Shown here in pieces: positions 12,223-26,100 of a DNA stretch of 64,000 nucleotides (its first letter is position 1; each line of letters opens with the position of its first letter). The stretch comes from Xylocopa sonorina (taxonomy: Eukaryota; Arthropoda; Insecta; Hymenoptera; Apidae): assembly GCF_050948175.1 (NCBI RefSeq), contig NW_027490385.1:62001-126000 (forward strand). Reading direction: 5' to 3'. The notes under the pieces are model-generated. The model ran no database searches and was not told the DNA's origin. It saw nothing but the letters and a program-made list of their open reading frames with translations. The position numbers were made by a program, and so were the translations under genes.

Positions 12223-14136
12223 ATGAAACATAAATATGAGATGCAATATCTCATTTTAGGAAGCATTTGTTCTCTATTGCTTCGATACGTAGACATTTGC
12301 AAACGCTATTTCTTTGCAAGGAAGTGTCGCATTTACATTCATTTGAAGTGTAGACGAGGAATACATAACACTTCGCAAATGATATTATATCTTACCATGA
12401 AACATAGAACTGATATGCGATATCGCGTTTTAAGAAGCATTAGAACTCTATAGCTGCGATACCTAGACATCTGCAGACACTATTTCCTAGCAAGGAAGTG
12501 TCGCATTTACATTCATTTGAAGTGTAGACGAGGAATACATAACACTTCGCAAATCATATTATATCTTACCATGAAACATTGAAATGAGATGCGATATCGC
12601 GTTTTAGGAAGCATTAGAACTCTATTGCTACGATACCTAGACATCTGCAAACGCTATTTCCTTGCAAGGAAGTGTCGCATTTACATTCATTTGAATCGTA
12701 GACGAGGAATGCATAACACTTCGCAATGTACATTGTATCTTGTCATGAAACATAGATATGAGATGCAATATCTCGTTTTAAGAAGCATTTGAATTCTATT
12801 GCTACGATACCTAGACATCTGCAGACGCTATTTCCTAGCAAGGAAGTGTCGCATTTACTTTCATTTGAATCGTAGACGAGGAATACATAACACTTCGCAA
12901 ATCATATTATATCTTACCATGAAACATAGAAATGAGATGCGATATCGCGTTTTGGGAAGCATTAGAACTCTATTGCTACGATACCTAGACATCTGCAAAC
13001 GCTATTTCCTTGCAAGGACGTGTCACATTTACGTTCATTTGAAGTGTAGACGAGGAATACATAACACTTCGCAAATCATATTATATCTTACCATGAATCA
13101 TTGAAATGAGATGCGATATCGCGTTTTAGGAAGCATTAGAACTCTATTGCTACGATACCTAGACATCTGCAAACGCTATTTCCTTGCAAGGAAGTGTCGC
13201 ATTTACATTCATTTGAATCGTAGACGAGGAATGCATAACACTTCGCAATGTACATTGTATCTTATCATGAAACATAGATATGAGATGCAATATCTCGTTT
13301 TAAGAAGCATTTGAATTCTATTGCTACGATACCTAGACATCTGCAGACGCTATTTCCTAGCAAGGAAGTGTCGCATTTACATTCATTTGAAGTGTAGACG
13401 AGGAATACATGACACTTCGCAAATCATATTATATCTTACCATGAAACATAGAAATGAGATGCAATATCTCGTTTTAAGAAGCATTTGAACTCTACTGCTA
13501 CGATACCTAGACATCTGCAGACGCTATTTCCTAGCATGGAAGTGTCGCATTTACATTCATTTGAAGTGTAGACGAGGAATATATGACACCTCGCAAATCA
13601 TATTATATCTTACCATGAAACATAGAAATGAGATGCGATATCGCATTTTAAGAAGCATTAGAACACTATAGCTACGATAGGTAGACATTTGCAAACGCTA
13701 TTTCCTTGCAAGGAAGTGTCGTATTTACATTCTTTTGATGTGTATACGAGGAATACATAACACTTCGCAAATCATATTATATCTTACCATGAAACATAGG
13801 AATGAGATGCGATATCGCGTTTTAAGAATCATAAGAACTCTATTGTTATGATACGTAGACATCTGCAATCGCTATTTCCTTGCAAGGAAGTGTCGCATTT
13901 ACTTTCCTTTGAATCGTAGACGAGGAATACATAACACTTCGCAAATCATATTATATCTTACCATGAAACATAGAAATGAGATGCGATATCGCGTTTTAGG
14001 AAGCATTAGAACTCTATTGCTAAGATACCTAGACATCTGCAAACGCTATTTCCTTGCAAGCACGTGTCGCATTTACGTTCATTTGAATCATAGACGAGGA
14101 AGGCATAACACTTCGCAATGAATATTATATCTTATC
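12223..14136 (+). repeat. Block B HOR unit, 11 monomers (terminal)
   Basis: 1,914 bp. It has all ten monomers of the full form plus one extra, around 13480-13650, carrying gaactctactgc and agcatggaag. That extra monomer is otherwise seen only at about 30890, 31070 and 33470, so it marks the border of the central block. A private ctatagctgc change lies near 12451. Confidence 0.85.
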
Positions 14137-16030
14137 ATGAAACATAAATATGAGCTGCAATATCTCGTTTTAAGAAGCATTTGAACTCTATTGCTTCGAA
14201 ACGTAGACATTTGCAAACGCTATTTCTTTGCAAGGAAGTGTCGCATTTACATTCATTTGAAGTGTAGACGAGGAATACATAACACTTCGCAAATCATATT
14301 ATATCTTACCATGAAACATTGAAATGAGATGCGATATCGCGTTTTAGGAAGCATAAGAACAATATTGCTACGATACCTAGACATCTGCAAGCGCTATTTC
14401 CTTGCAAGGACGTGTCACATTTACGTTCATTTGAATCATAGACGAGGAATGCATAACACTTCGCAATGAATATTAAATCTTATCATGAAACATAAATATG
14501 AGATCCAATATCTCGTTTTAAGAATCATTTGAACTCTATTGCTTCGATTCGTTGACATCTGCAAACGCTATTTCCATGCAAGGAAGTATCGCATTTACAT
14601 TCTTCTGAAGAGAATACGGGGTATACATAACACTTTACAATGAATATTATATCCTATCATGCAACATAGAAATGAGATGCGATATCGCGTTTTAAGAAGC
14701 GTTAGAACTCTATCGCTACGATACCTAGACATCTGCAGACACTATTTCCTAGCAACGAAGCGTCGCATTTACATTCATTTGAAGTGTAGACGAGGAATAC
14801 ATAACACTTCGCAAATCATATTATATCTTACCATGAAACATTGAAATGAGATGCGATATCGCGTTTTAGGAAGCATTAGAACTCTATTGCTACGATACCT
14901 AGACATCTGCAAACGCTATTTCCTTGCAAGGAAGTGTCGCATTTACATTCATTTGAATCGTAGACGAGGAATGCATAACACTTCGCAATGTATATTGTAT
15001 CTTATCATGAAACATAGATATGAGATGCAATAACTCGTTTTAAGAAGCATTTGAACTCTATTGCTACGATACGTAGACATCTGCAAACGCTATTTCCAAG
15101 CAAGGTAGTGTCGCATTTACATTCATTTGAAGTGTAGACGAGGAATACATAACACTTCGCAATGAATATTACATCTTATCATGAAACATAGAAGTGAGAT
15201 GCGATATCACGTTCTAAGAAGCATTAGAACCCCATCCCTACGATACGTAGACATCTGCAAACGCTATTTCCTAGCAAGGATGTGTCGCATTTACATTCAA
15301 TTGAAGTGTAGACGAGGACTACATAACAATTCGCAAATCATATTCTATCTTACCATGAAACATAGAAATGAGATGCGATTTCGCGTTTAAAGAAGCATTT
15401 GAACTCTATTGCTTCGATACGTGGACATTTGCAAACGTTACTTCCTAGCAAGGAAGTGTCGCATTTACATCCATTTGAATCGTGGATGAGGAATGCGTAA
15501 CACTTCGCAATGAATATTATATCTTACCATGAAACATAGATATGAGATGCAATATCTCGTTTTAAGAAGCATTTGAACTCTATTGCTTCGATACGTAGAC
15601 ATCTGCAAACGCTATTTCCTTGCAAGGAAGTATTGCATTTACATTCATTTGAAGTGTAGACGAGGACTACATAACACTTCGCAATGAATATTACATCTTA
15701 TCATGAAACATAGAAATGAGATGCGATATCACGTTTTAAGAAGCACTAGAACTCCATCCCTACGATACGTAGACATCTGCAGACGCTATTTCCTTGCAAG
15801 GAAGAGTCGCATTTACATTCATTTGAAGTGTAGACGAGGAATACATAACACTTCGCAAATCATATTATATCTTACCATGAAACATAGAAATGAGATGCGA
15901 TATCGCGTTTTAAGAAGTATTTGAACTCTATTGCTTCGATACGTAGATATTTGCAAACGCTATTTCTTTGCAAGGAAGTGTCGCATTTACATTCATTTGA
16001 AGTGTAGACGAGTAATACATAACACTTCCC
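14137..16030 (+). repeat. Diverged junction monomers between blocks B and D
   Basis: About 11 monomers with many private changes and no HOR order. Part of it (about 15060-15400, marked by ccccatccctacg, gatatcacgttct and aggatgtgtcgc) recurs at about 34510-34850. Length register is kept despite the substitutions. Such divergence next to well-ordered blocks is typical of array edges or old junctions. Confidence 0.8.
14500..14650 (+). repeat. Most diverged satellite monomer seen in the left arm
   Basis: Carries gagatccaat, cttcgattcgttgac, tccatgcaagg, gtatcgcat, cttctgaagagaatacgggg and cactttacaatg, all rare or unique in the window, yet is still exactly in register. It is probably an old monomer that escaped homogenisation. 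Confidence 0.7.
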
Positions 16031-17388
16031 CAATCATATTATATATTACCATGAAACATAGAAATGAGATGCGATATCGCGTTTTAAGAAGCAATTGAAC
16101 TCTATTGCATCGATACGTAGACATCTGCAAACGCTATTTCCTTGCAAGGAAGTGTCGCATTTACATTCATTTGAAGTGTAGACGGGGAATACATAACACT
16201 TCGCAATGTATATTGTATCTTATCATGAAACATAGATATGAGATGCAATATCTCGTTTTAAGAAGCATTTGAACTCTATTGCTACGATCCCTAGACATCT
16301 GCAGACGCTATTTCCTAGCAAGGAAGTGTCGCATTTACATTCATTTGAAGTGTAGACGAGGAATACATGACACTTCGCAAATCATATTATATCTTACCAT
16401 GAAACATAGAAATGAGATGCAATATCTCGTTTTAAGAAGCATTTGAACTCTATTGCTACGATACCTAGACATCTGCAGACGCTATTTCCTTGCAAGGAAG
16501 AGTCGCATTTACATTCATTTGAAGTGTAGACGAGGAATACATAACACTTCGCAAATCATATTATATCTTACCATGAAACATAGAAATGAGATGCGATATC
16601 GCGTTTTAAGAAGTATTAGAACACTATTGCTAAGATAGGTAGACATTTGCAAACGTTATTTCCTTGCAAGGAAGTGTCGCATTTACATTCATTTGAAGTG
16701 TAGACGAGGAATACATAACACTTCTCCAGTCATATTATATCTTACCATGAAACATAGAAATGAGATGCGATATCGCGTTTTAAGAAGCATTAGAACTCTA
16801 TTGCTACGATAGGTAGACATCTGCAAACGCTATTTCCTAGCAAGGAAGTGTCGCATTTACATTCATTTGAAGTGTAGACGAGGACTACATAACACTTCGC
16901 TAATCATATTCTATCTTACCATGAAACATAGAAATGAGATGCGATATCGCGTTTTAAGAAGCATTGGAACTCTATTGCTTCGATACGTAGACATCTGCAA
17001 ACGCTATTTCCTTGCAAGGAAGTGTCGCATTTACATTCATTTGAAGAGTAGACGAGGAATACATAACACTTCGCAAATCATATTATATCTTACCGTGAAA
17101 CATAGAAATGAGATGCGATATCGCGTTTTAAGAAGTATTAGAACACTATTGCTAAGATAGGTAGACATTTGCAAACGCTATTTCCTAGCAGGGAAGTGTG
17201 GCATTTATATTCATTTGAAGTGTAGACGAGGAATACATAACACTTCTCCAATCATATTATATCTTACCATGAAACATAGAAATGAGATGCGATATCGCGT
17301 TTTAAGAAGCATTAGAACTCTATTGCTACGATAGGTAGACATCTGCAAACGCTATTTCCTAGCAAGGAAGTGTCGCATTTACATTCAT

Positions 17389-20300
17389 TTGAAGTGTAGA
17401 CGAGGACTACATAACACTTCGCGAATCATATTCTATCTTACCATGAAACATAGAAATGAGATGCGATATCGCGTTTTAAGAAGCATTGGAACTCTATTGC
17501 TTCGATACGTAGACATCTGCAAACGCTATTTCCTTGCAAGGAAGTGTCGTATTTACATTCTTTTGATGTGTATACGAGGAATACATAACACTTCGCAAAT
17601 CATATTATATCTTACCATGAAACATAGAAATGAGATGCGATATCGCGTTTTAAGAATCATAAATACTCTATTGCTTCGATACGTAGATATTTGCAAACGC
17701 TATTTCTTTGCAAGGAAGTGTCGCATTTACATTCATTTGAAGTGTAGACGAGGAATACATAACACTTCGCAAATCATATTATATCTTACCATGAAACATA
17801 GAAATGAGATGCGATATCGCGTTTTAAGAAGCATTTGAACTCTATTGCATCGATACGTAGACATCTGCAAACGCTATTTCCTTGCAAGGAAGTGTCGCAT
17901 TTACATTCATTTGAAGTGTAGACGAGGAATACATAACACTTCGCAATGTATATTGTATCTTATCATGAAACATAGATATGAGATGCAATATCTCGTTTTA
18001 AGAAGCATTTGAACTCTATTGCTACGATACCTAGACATCTGCAGACGCTATTTCCTAGCAAGGAAGTGTCGCATTTACATTCATTTGAAGTGTAGACGAG
18101 GAATACATGACACTTCGCAAATCATATTATATCTTACCATGAAACATAGAAATGAGATGCAATATCTCGTTTTAAGAAGCATTTGAACTCTATTGCTACG
18201 ATACCTAGACATCTGCAGACGCTACTTCCTTGCAAGGAAGAGTCGCATTTACATTCATTTGAAGTGTAGACGAGGAATACATAACACTTCGCAAATCATA
18301 TTATATCTTACCGTGAAACATAGAAATGAGATGCGATATCGCGTTTTAAGAAGTATTAGAACACTATTGCTAAGATAGGTAGACATTTGCAAACGCTATT
18401 TCCTTGCAAGGAAGTGTCGCATTTACATTCATTTGAAGTGTAGACGAGGAATACATAACACTTCTCCAATCATATTATATCTTACCATGAAACATAGAAA
18501 TGTGATGCGATATCGCGTTTTAAGAAGCATTAGAACTCTATTGCTACGATAGGTAGACATCTGCAAACGCTATTTCCTAGCAAGGAAGTGTCGCATTTAC
18601 ATTCATTTGAAGTGTAGACGAGGACTACATAACACTTCGCGAATCATATTCTATCTTACCATGAAACATAGAAATGAGATGCGATATCGCGTTTTAAGAA
18701 GCATTGGAACTCTATTGCTTCGATACGTAGACATCTGCAAACGCTATTTCCTTGCAAGGAAGTGTCGCATTTACATTCATTTGAAGTGTAGACGAGGAAT
18801 ACATAACACTTCGCAAATCATATTATATCTTACCGTGAAACATAGAAATGAGATGCGATATCGCGTTTTAAGAAGTATTAGAACACTATTGCTAAGATAG
18901 GTAGACATTTGCAAACGCTATTTCCTTGCAAGGAAGTGTCGCATTTACATTCATTTGAAGTGTAGACGAGGAATACATAACACTTCTCCAATCATATTAT
19001 ATCTTACCATGAAACATAGAAATGAGATGCGATATCGCGTTTTAAGAAGCATTAGAACTCTATTGCTACGATAGGTAGACATCTGCAAACGCTATTTCCT
19101 AGCAAGGAAGTGTCGCATTTACATTCATTTGAAGTGTAGACGAGGACTACATAACACTTCGCGAATCATATTCTATCTTACCATGAAACATAGAAATGAG
19201 ATGCGATATCGCGTTTTAAGAAGCATTGGAACTCTATTGCTTCGATACGTAGACATCTGCAAACGCTATTTCCTTGCAAGGAAGTGTCGCATTTACATTC
19301 ATTTGAAGTGTAGACGAGGAATACATAACACTTCGCAAATCATATTATATCTTACCATGAAACATAGAAATGAGATGCGATATCGCGTTTTAAGAAGCAT
19401 TTGAACTCTATTGCATCGATACGTAGACATCTGCAAACGCTATTTCCTTGCAAGGAAGTGTCGCATTTACATTCATTTGAAGTGTAGACGAGGAATACAT
19501 AACACTTCGCAATGTATATTGTATCTTATCATGAAACATAGATATGAGATGCAATATCTCGTTTTAAGAAGCATTTGAACTCTATTGCTACGATACCTAG
19601 ACATCTGCAGACGCTATTTCCTAGCAAGGAAGTGTCGCATTTACATTCATTTGAAGTGTAGACGAGGAATACATAACACTTCTCCAATCATATTATATCT
19701 TATCATGAAACATAGATATGAGATGCAATATCTCGTTTTAAGAAGCATTTGAACTCAATTGCTACGATACCTAGACATCTGCAGACGCTATTTCCTAGCA
19801 AGGAAGTGTCGCATTTACATTCATTTGAAGTGTAGACGAGGAATACATAACACTTCTCCAATCATATTATATCTTACCATGAAACATAGAAATGAGATGC
19901 GATATCGCGTTTTAAGAAGCATTAGAACTCTATTGCTACGATAGGTAGACATCTGCAAACGCTATTTCCTTGCAAGGAAGTGTCGCATTTACATTCATTT
20001 GAAGTGTAGACGAGGACTACATAACACTTCGCGAATCATATTCTATCTTACCATGAAACATAGAAATGAGATGCGATATCGCGTTTTAAGAAGCATTGGA
20101 ACTCTATTGCTTCGATACGTAGACATCTGCAAACGCTATTTCCTTGCAAGGAAGTGTCGCATTTACATTCATTTGAAGTGTAGACGAGGAATACATAACA
20201 CTTCGCAAATCATATTATATCTTACCGTGAAACATAGAAATGAGATGCGATATCGCGTTTTAAGAAGTATTAGAACACTATTGCTAAGATAGGTAGACAT

Positions 20301-23130
20301 TTGCAAACGCTATTTCCTTGCAAGGAAGTGTCGCACTTACATTCATTTGAAGTGTAGACGAGGAATACATAACACTTATCCAATCTTATTATATCTTACC
20401 ATGAAACATAGAAATGAGATGCGATATCGCGTTTTAAGAAGCATTTGAACTCTATTGCATCGATACGTAGACATCTGCAAACGCTATTTCCTTGCAAGGA
20501 AGTGTCGCATTTACATTCATTTGAAGTGTAGACGAGGAATACACAACACTTCGCAATGTATATTGTATCTTATCATGAAACATAGATATGAGATGCAATA
20601 TCTCGTTTTAAGAAGCATTTGAACTCTATTGCTACGATAGGTAGACATCTGCAAACGCTATTTCCTAGCAAGGAAGTGTCGCATTTACATTCATTTGAAG
20701 TGTAGACGAGGACTACATAACACTTCGCGAATCATATTCTATCTTACCATGAAACATAGAAATGAGATGCGATATCGCGTTTTAAGAAGCATTGGAACTC
20801 TATTGCTTCGATACGTAGACATCTGCAAACGCTATTTCCTTGCAAGGAAGTGTCGCATTTACATTCATTTGAAGTGTAGACGAGGAATACATAACACTTC
20901 GCAAATCATATTATATCTTACCGTGAAACATAGAAATGAGATGCGATATCGCGTTTTAAGAAGTATTAGAACACTATTGCTAAGATAGGTAGACATTTGC
21001 AAACGCTATTTCCTTGCAAGGAAGTGTCGCACTTACATTCATTTGAAGTGTAGACGAGGAATACATAACACTTATCCAATCTTATTATATCTTACCATGA
21101 AACATAGAAATGAGATGCGATATCGCGTTTTAAGAAGCATTTGAACTCTATTGCATCGATACGTAGACATCTGCAAACGCTATTTCCTTGCAAGGAAGTG
21201 TCGCATTTACATTCATTTGAAGTGTAGACGAGGACTACATAACACTTCGCGAATCATATTCTATCTTACCATGAAACATAGAAATGAGATGCGATTTCGC
21301 GTTTTAAGAAGCATTGGAACTCTATTGCTACTATACCTAGACATCTGCAAACGCTATTTCCTTGCAAGGAAGTGTCGCATTTACATTCATTTGAAGTGTA
21401 GACGAGGAATACATAACACTTCGCAAATCATATTATATCTTACCGTGAAACATAGAAATGAGATGCGATATCGCGTTTTAAGAAGTATTAGAACACTATT
21501 GCTAAGATAGGTAGACATTTGCAAACGCTATTTCCTTGCAAGGAAGTGTCGCATTTACATTCATTTGAAGTGTAGACGAGGAATACATAACACTTCTCCA
21601 ATCATATTATATCTTACCATGAAACATAGAAATGAGATGCGATATCGCGTTTTAAGAAGCATTAGAACTCTATTGCTACGATAGGTAGACATCTGCAAAC
21701 GCTATTTCCTAGCAAGGAAGTGTCGCATTTACATTCATTTGAAGTGTAGACGAGGACTACATAACACTTCGCGAATCATATTCTATCTTACCATGAAACA
21801 TAGAAATGAGATGCGATATCGCGTTTTAAGAAGCATTGGAACTCTATTGCTTCGATACGTAGACATCTGCAAACGCTATTTCCTTGCAAGGAAGTGTCGC
21901 ATTTACATTCATTTGAAGTGTAGACGAGGAATACATAACACTTCGCAAATCATATTATATCTTACCATGAAACATAGAAATGAGATGCGATATCGCGTTT
22001 TAAGAAGCATTTGAACTCTATTGCATCGATACGTAGACATCTGCAAACGCTATTTCCTTGCAAGGAAGTGTCGCATTTACATTCATTTGAAGTGTAGACG
22101 AGGAATACATAACACTTCGCAATGTATATTGTATCTTATCATGAAACATAGATATGAGATGCAATATCTCGTTTTAAGAAGCATTTGAACTCTATTGCTA
22201 CGATACCTAGACATCTGCAGACGCTATTTCCTAGCAAGGAAGTGTCGCATTTACATTCATTTGAAGTGTAGACGAGGAATACATAACACTTCTCCAATCA
22301 TATTATATCTTATCATGAAACATAGATATGAGATGCAATATCTCGTTTTAAGAAGCATTTGAACTCTATTGCTACGATACCTAGACATCTGCAGACGCTA
22401 TTTCCTAGCAAGGAAGTGTCGCATTTACATTCATTTGAAGTGTAGACGAGGAATACATAACACTTCTCCAATCATATTATATCTTACCATGAAACATAGA
22501 AATGAGATGCGATATCGCGTTTTAAGAAGCATTAGAACTCTATTGCTACGATAGGTAGACATCTGCAAACGCTATTTCCTAGCAAGGAAGTGTCGCATTT
22601 ACATTCATTTGAAGTGTAGACGAGGACTACATAACACTTCGCGAATCATATTCTATCTTACCATGAAACATAGAAATGAGATGCGATATCGCGTTTTAAG
22701 AAGCATTGGAACTCTATTGCTTCGATACGTAGACATCTGCAAACGCTATTTCCTTGCAAGGAAGTGTCGCATTTACATTCATTTGAAGTGTAGACGAGGA
22801 ATACATAACACTTCGCAAATCATATTATATCTTACCGTGAAACATAGAAATGAGATGCGATATCGCGTATTAAGAAGTATTAGAACACTATTGCTAAGAT
22901 AGGTAGACATTTGCAAACGCTATTTCCTTGCAAGGAAGTGTCGCACTTACATTCATTTGAAGTGTAGACGAGGAATACATAACACTTATCCAATCTTATT
23001 ATATCTTACCATGAAACATAGAAATGAGATGCGATATCGCGTTTTAAGAAGCATTAGAACTCTATTGCTACGATAGGTAGACATCTGCAAACGCTATTTC
23101 CTAGCAAGGAAGTGTCGCATTTACATTCAT
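17389..23130 (+). repeat. Super-repeat copy 1 in block D (33 monomers)
   Basis: 5,742 bp to the next equivalent start. It shares with the later copies the order 7-3-5 and private variants such as aaatgtgatgcg (18503, matching 24245 and 29117). It differs by carrying the gtatttacattcttttgatg variant near 17550 and by an additional 4-3-3-5-3 stretch. Confidence 0.8.
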
Positions 23131-26100
23131 TTGAAGTGTAGACGAGGACTACATAACACTTCGCGAATCATATTCTATCTTACCATGAAACATAGAAATG
23201 AGATGCGATATCGCGTTTTAAGAAGCATTGGAACTCTATTGCTTCGATACGTAGACATCTGCAAACGCTATTTCCTTGCAAGGAAGTGTCGCATTTACAT
23301 TCATTTGAAGTGTAGACGAGGAATACATAACACTTCGCAAATCATATTATATCTTACCATGAAACATAGGAATGAGATGCGATATCGCGTTTTAAGAATC
23401 ATAAATACTCTATTGCTTCGATACGTAGATATTTGCAAACGCTATTTCTTTGCAAGGAAGTGTCGCATTTACATTCATTTGAAGTGTAGACGAGGAATAC
23501 ATAACACTTCGCAAATCATATTATATCTTACCATGAAACATAGAAATGAGATGCGATATCGCGTTTTAAGAAGCATTTGAACTCTATTGCATCGATACGT
23601 AGACATCTGCAAACGCTATTTCCTTGCAAGGAAGTGTCGCATTTACATTCATTTGAAGTGTAGACGAGGAATACATAACACTTCGCAATGTATATTGTAT
23701 CTTATCATGAAACATAGATATGAGATGCAATATCTCGTTTTAAGAAGCATTTGAACTCTATTGCTACGATACCTAGACATCTGCAGACGCTATTTCCTAG
23801 CAAGGAAGTGTCGCATTTACATTCATTTGAAGTGTAGACGAGGAATACATGACACTTCGCAAATCATATTATATCTTACCATGAAACATAGAAATGAGAT
23901 GCAATATCTCGTTTTAAGAAGCATTTGAACTCTATTGCTACGATACCTAGACATCTGCAGACGCTACTTCCTTGCAAGGAAGAGTCGCATTTACATTCAT
24001 TTGAAGTGTAGACGAGGAATACATAACACTTCGCAAATCATATTATATCTTACCGTGAAACATAGAAATGAGATGCGATATCGCGTTTTAAGAAGTATTA
24101 GAACACTATTGCTAAGATAGGTAGACATTTGCAAACGCTATTTCCTTGCAAGGAAGTGTCGCATTTACATTCATTTGAAGTGTAGACGAGGAATACATAA
24201 CACTTCTCCAATCATATTATATCTTACCATGAAACATAGAAATGTGATGCGATATCGCGTTTTAAGAAGCATTAGAACTCTATTGCTACGATAGGTAGAC
24301 ATCTGCAAACGCTATTTCCTAGCAAGGAAGTGTCGCATTTACATTCATTTGAAGTGTAGACGAGGACTACATAACACTTCGCGAATCATATTCTATCTTA
24401 CCATGAAACATAGAAATGAGATGCGATATCGCGTTTTAAGAAGCATTGGAACTCTATTGCTTCGATACGTAGACATCTGCAAACGCTATTTCCTTGCAAG
24501 GAAGTGTCGCATTTACATTCATTTGAAGTGTAGACGACGAATACATAACACTTCGCAAATCATATTATATCTTACCGTGAAACATAGAAATGAGATGCGA
24601 TATCGCGTTTTAAGAAGTATTAGAACACTATTGCTAAGATAGGTAGACATTTGCAAACGCTATTTCCTTGCAAGGAAGTGTCGCATTTACATTCATTTGA
24701 AGTGTAGACGAGGAATACATAACACTTCTCCAATCATATTATATCTTACCATGAAACATAGAAATGAGATGCGATATCGCGTTTTAAGAAGCATTAGAAC
24801 TCTATTGCTACGATAGGTAGACATCTGCAAACGCTATTTCCTAGCAAGGAAGTGTCGCATTTACATTCATTTGAAGTGTAGACGAGGACTACATAACACT
24901 TCGCGAATCATATTCTATCTTACCATGAAACATAGAAATGAGATGCGATATCGCGTTTTAAGAAGCATTGGAACTCTATTGCTTCGATACGTAGACATCT
25001 GCAAACGCTATTTCCTTGCAAGGAAGTGTCGCATTTACATTCATTTGAAGTGTAGACGAGGAATACATAACACTTCGCAAATCATATTATATCTTACCAT
25101 GAAACATAGAAATGAGATGCGATATCGCGTTTTAAGAAGCATTTGAACTCTATTGCATCGATACGTAGACATCTGCAAACGCTATTTCCTTGCAAGGAAG
25201 TGTCGCATTTACATTCATTTGAAGTGTAGACGAGGAATACATAACACTTCGCAATGTATATTGTATCTTATCATGAAACATAGATATGAGATGCAATATC
25301 TCGTTTTAAGAAGCATTTGAACTCTATTGCTACGATACCTAGACATCTGCAGACGCTATTTCCTAGCAAGGAAGTGTCGCATTTACATTCATTTGAAGTG
25401 TAGACGAGGAATACATAACACTTCTCCAATCATATTATATCTTATCATGAAACATAGATATGAGATGCAATATCTCGTTTTAAGAAGCATTTGAACTCTA
25501 TTGCTACGATACCTAGACATCTGCAGACGCTATTTCCTAGCAAGGAAGTGTCGCATTTACATTCATTTGAAGTGTAGACGAGGAATACATAACACTTCTC
25601 CAATCATATTATATCTTACCATGAAACATAGAAATGAGATGCGATATCGCGTTTTAAGAAGCATTAGAACTCTATTGCTACGATAGGTAGACATCTGCAA
25701 ACGCTATTTCCTAGCAAGGAAGTGTCGCATTTACATTCATTTGAAGTGTAGACGAGGACTACATAACACTTCGCGAATCATATTCTATCTTACCATGAAA
25801 CATAGAAATGAGATGCGATATCGCGTTTTAAGAAGCATTGGAACTCTATTGCTTCGATACGTAGACATCTGCAAACGCTATTTCCTTGCAAGGAAGTGTC
25901 GCATTTACATTCATTTGAAGTGTAGACGAGGAATACATAACACTTCGCAAATCATATTATATCTTACCGTGAAACATAGAAATGAGATGCGATATCGCGT
26001 TTTAAGAAGTATTAGAACACTATTGCTAAGATAGGTAGACATTTGCAAACGCTATTTCCTTGCAAGGAAGTGTCGCATTTACATTCATTTGAAGTGTAGA

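Larger units (their letters stand above)
3397..14136 (+). repeat. Higher-order repeat block B (7- to 11-monomer units)
   Basis: The private haplotype tctcattttaggaag...gcatttgttctc recurs at 4393, 6133, 7351, 8917, 10657 and 12223 and in degenerate form at 14137, giving units of 10, 7, 9, 10, 9 and 11 monomers. Corresponding monomers in different units are close to identical, while neighbours within a unit differ at many sites, which is the signature of higher-order repeats. The 9-mer lacks the gaacactatagc monomer; the 7-mer lacks a three-monomer module. The first 996 bp (3397-4392) are the tail of a preceding 9-mer-type unit. Confidence 0.92.
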
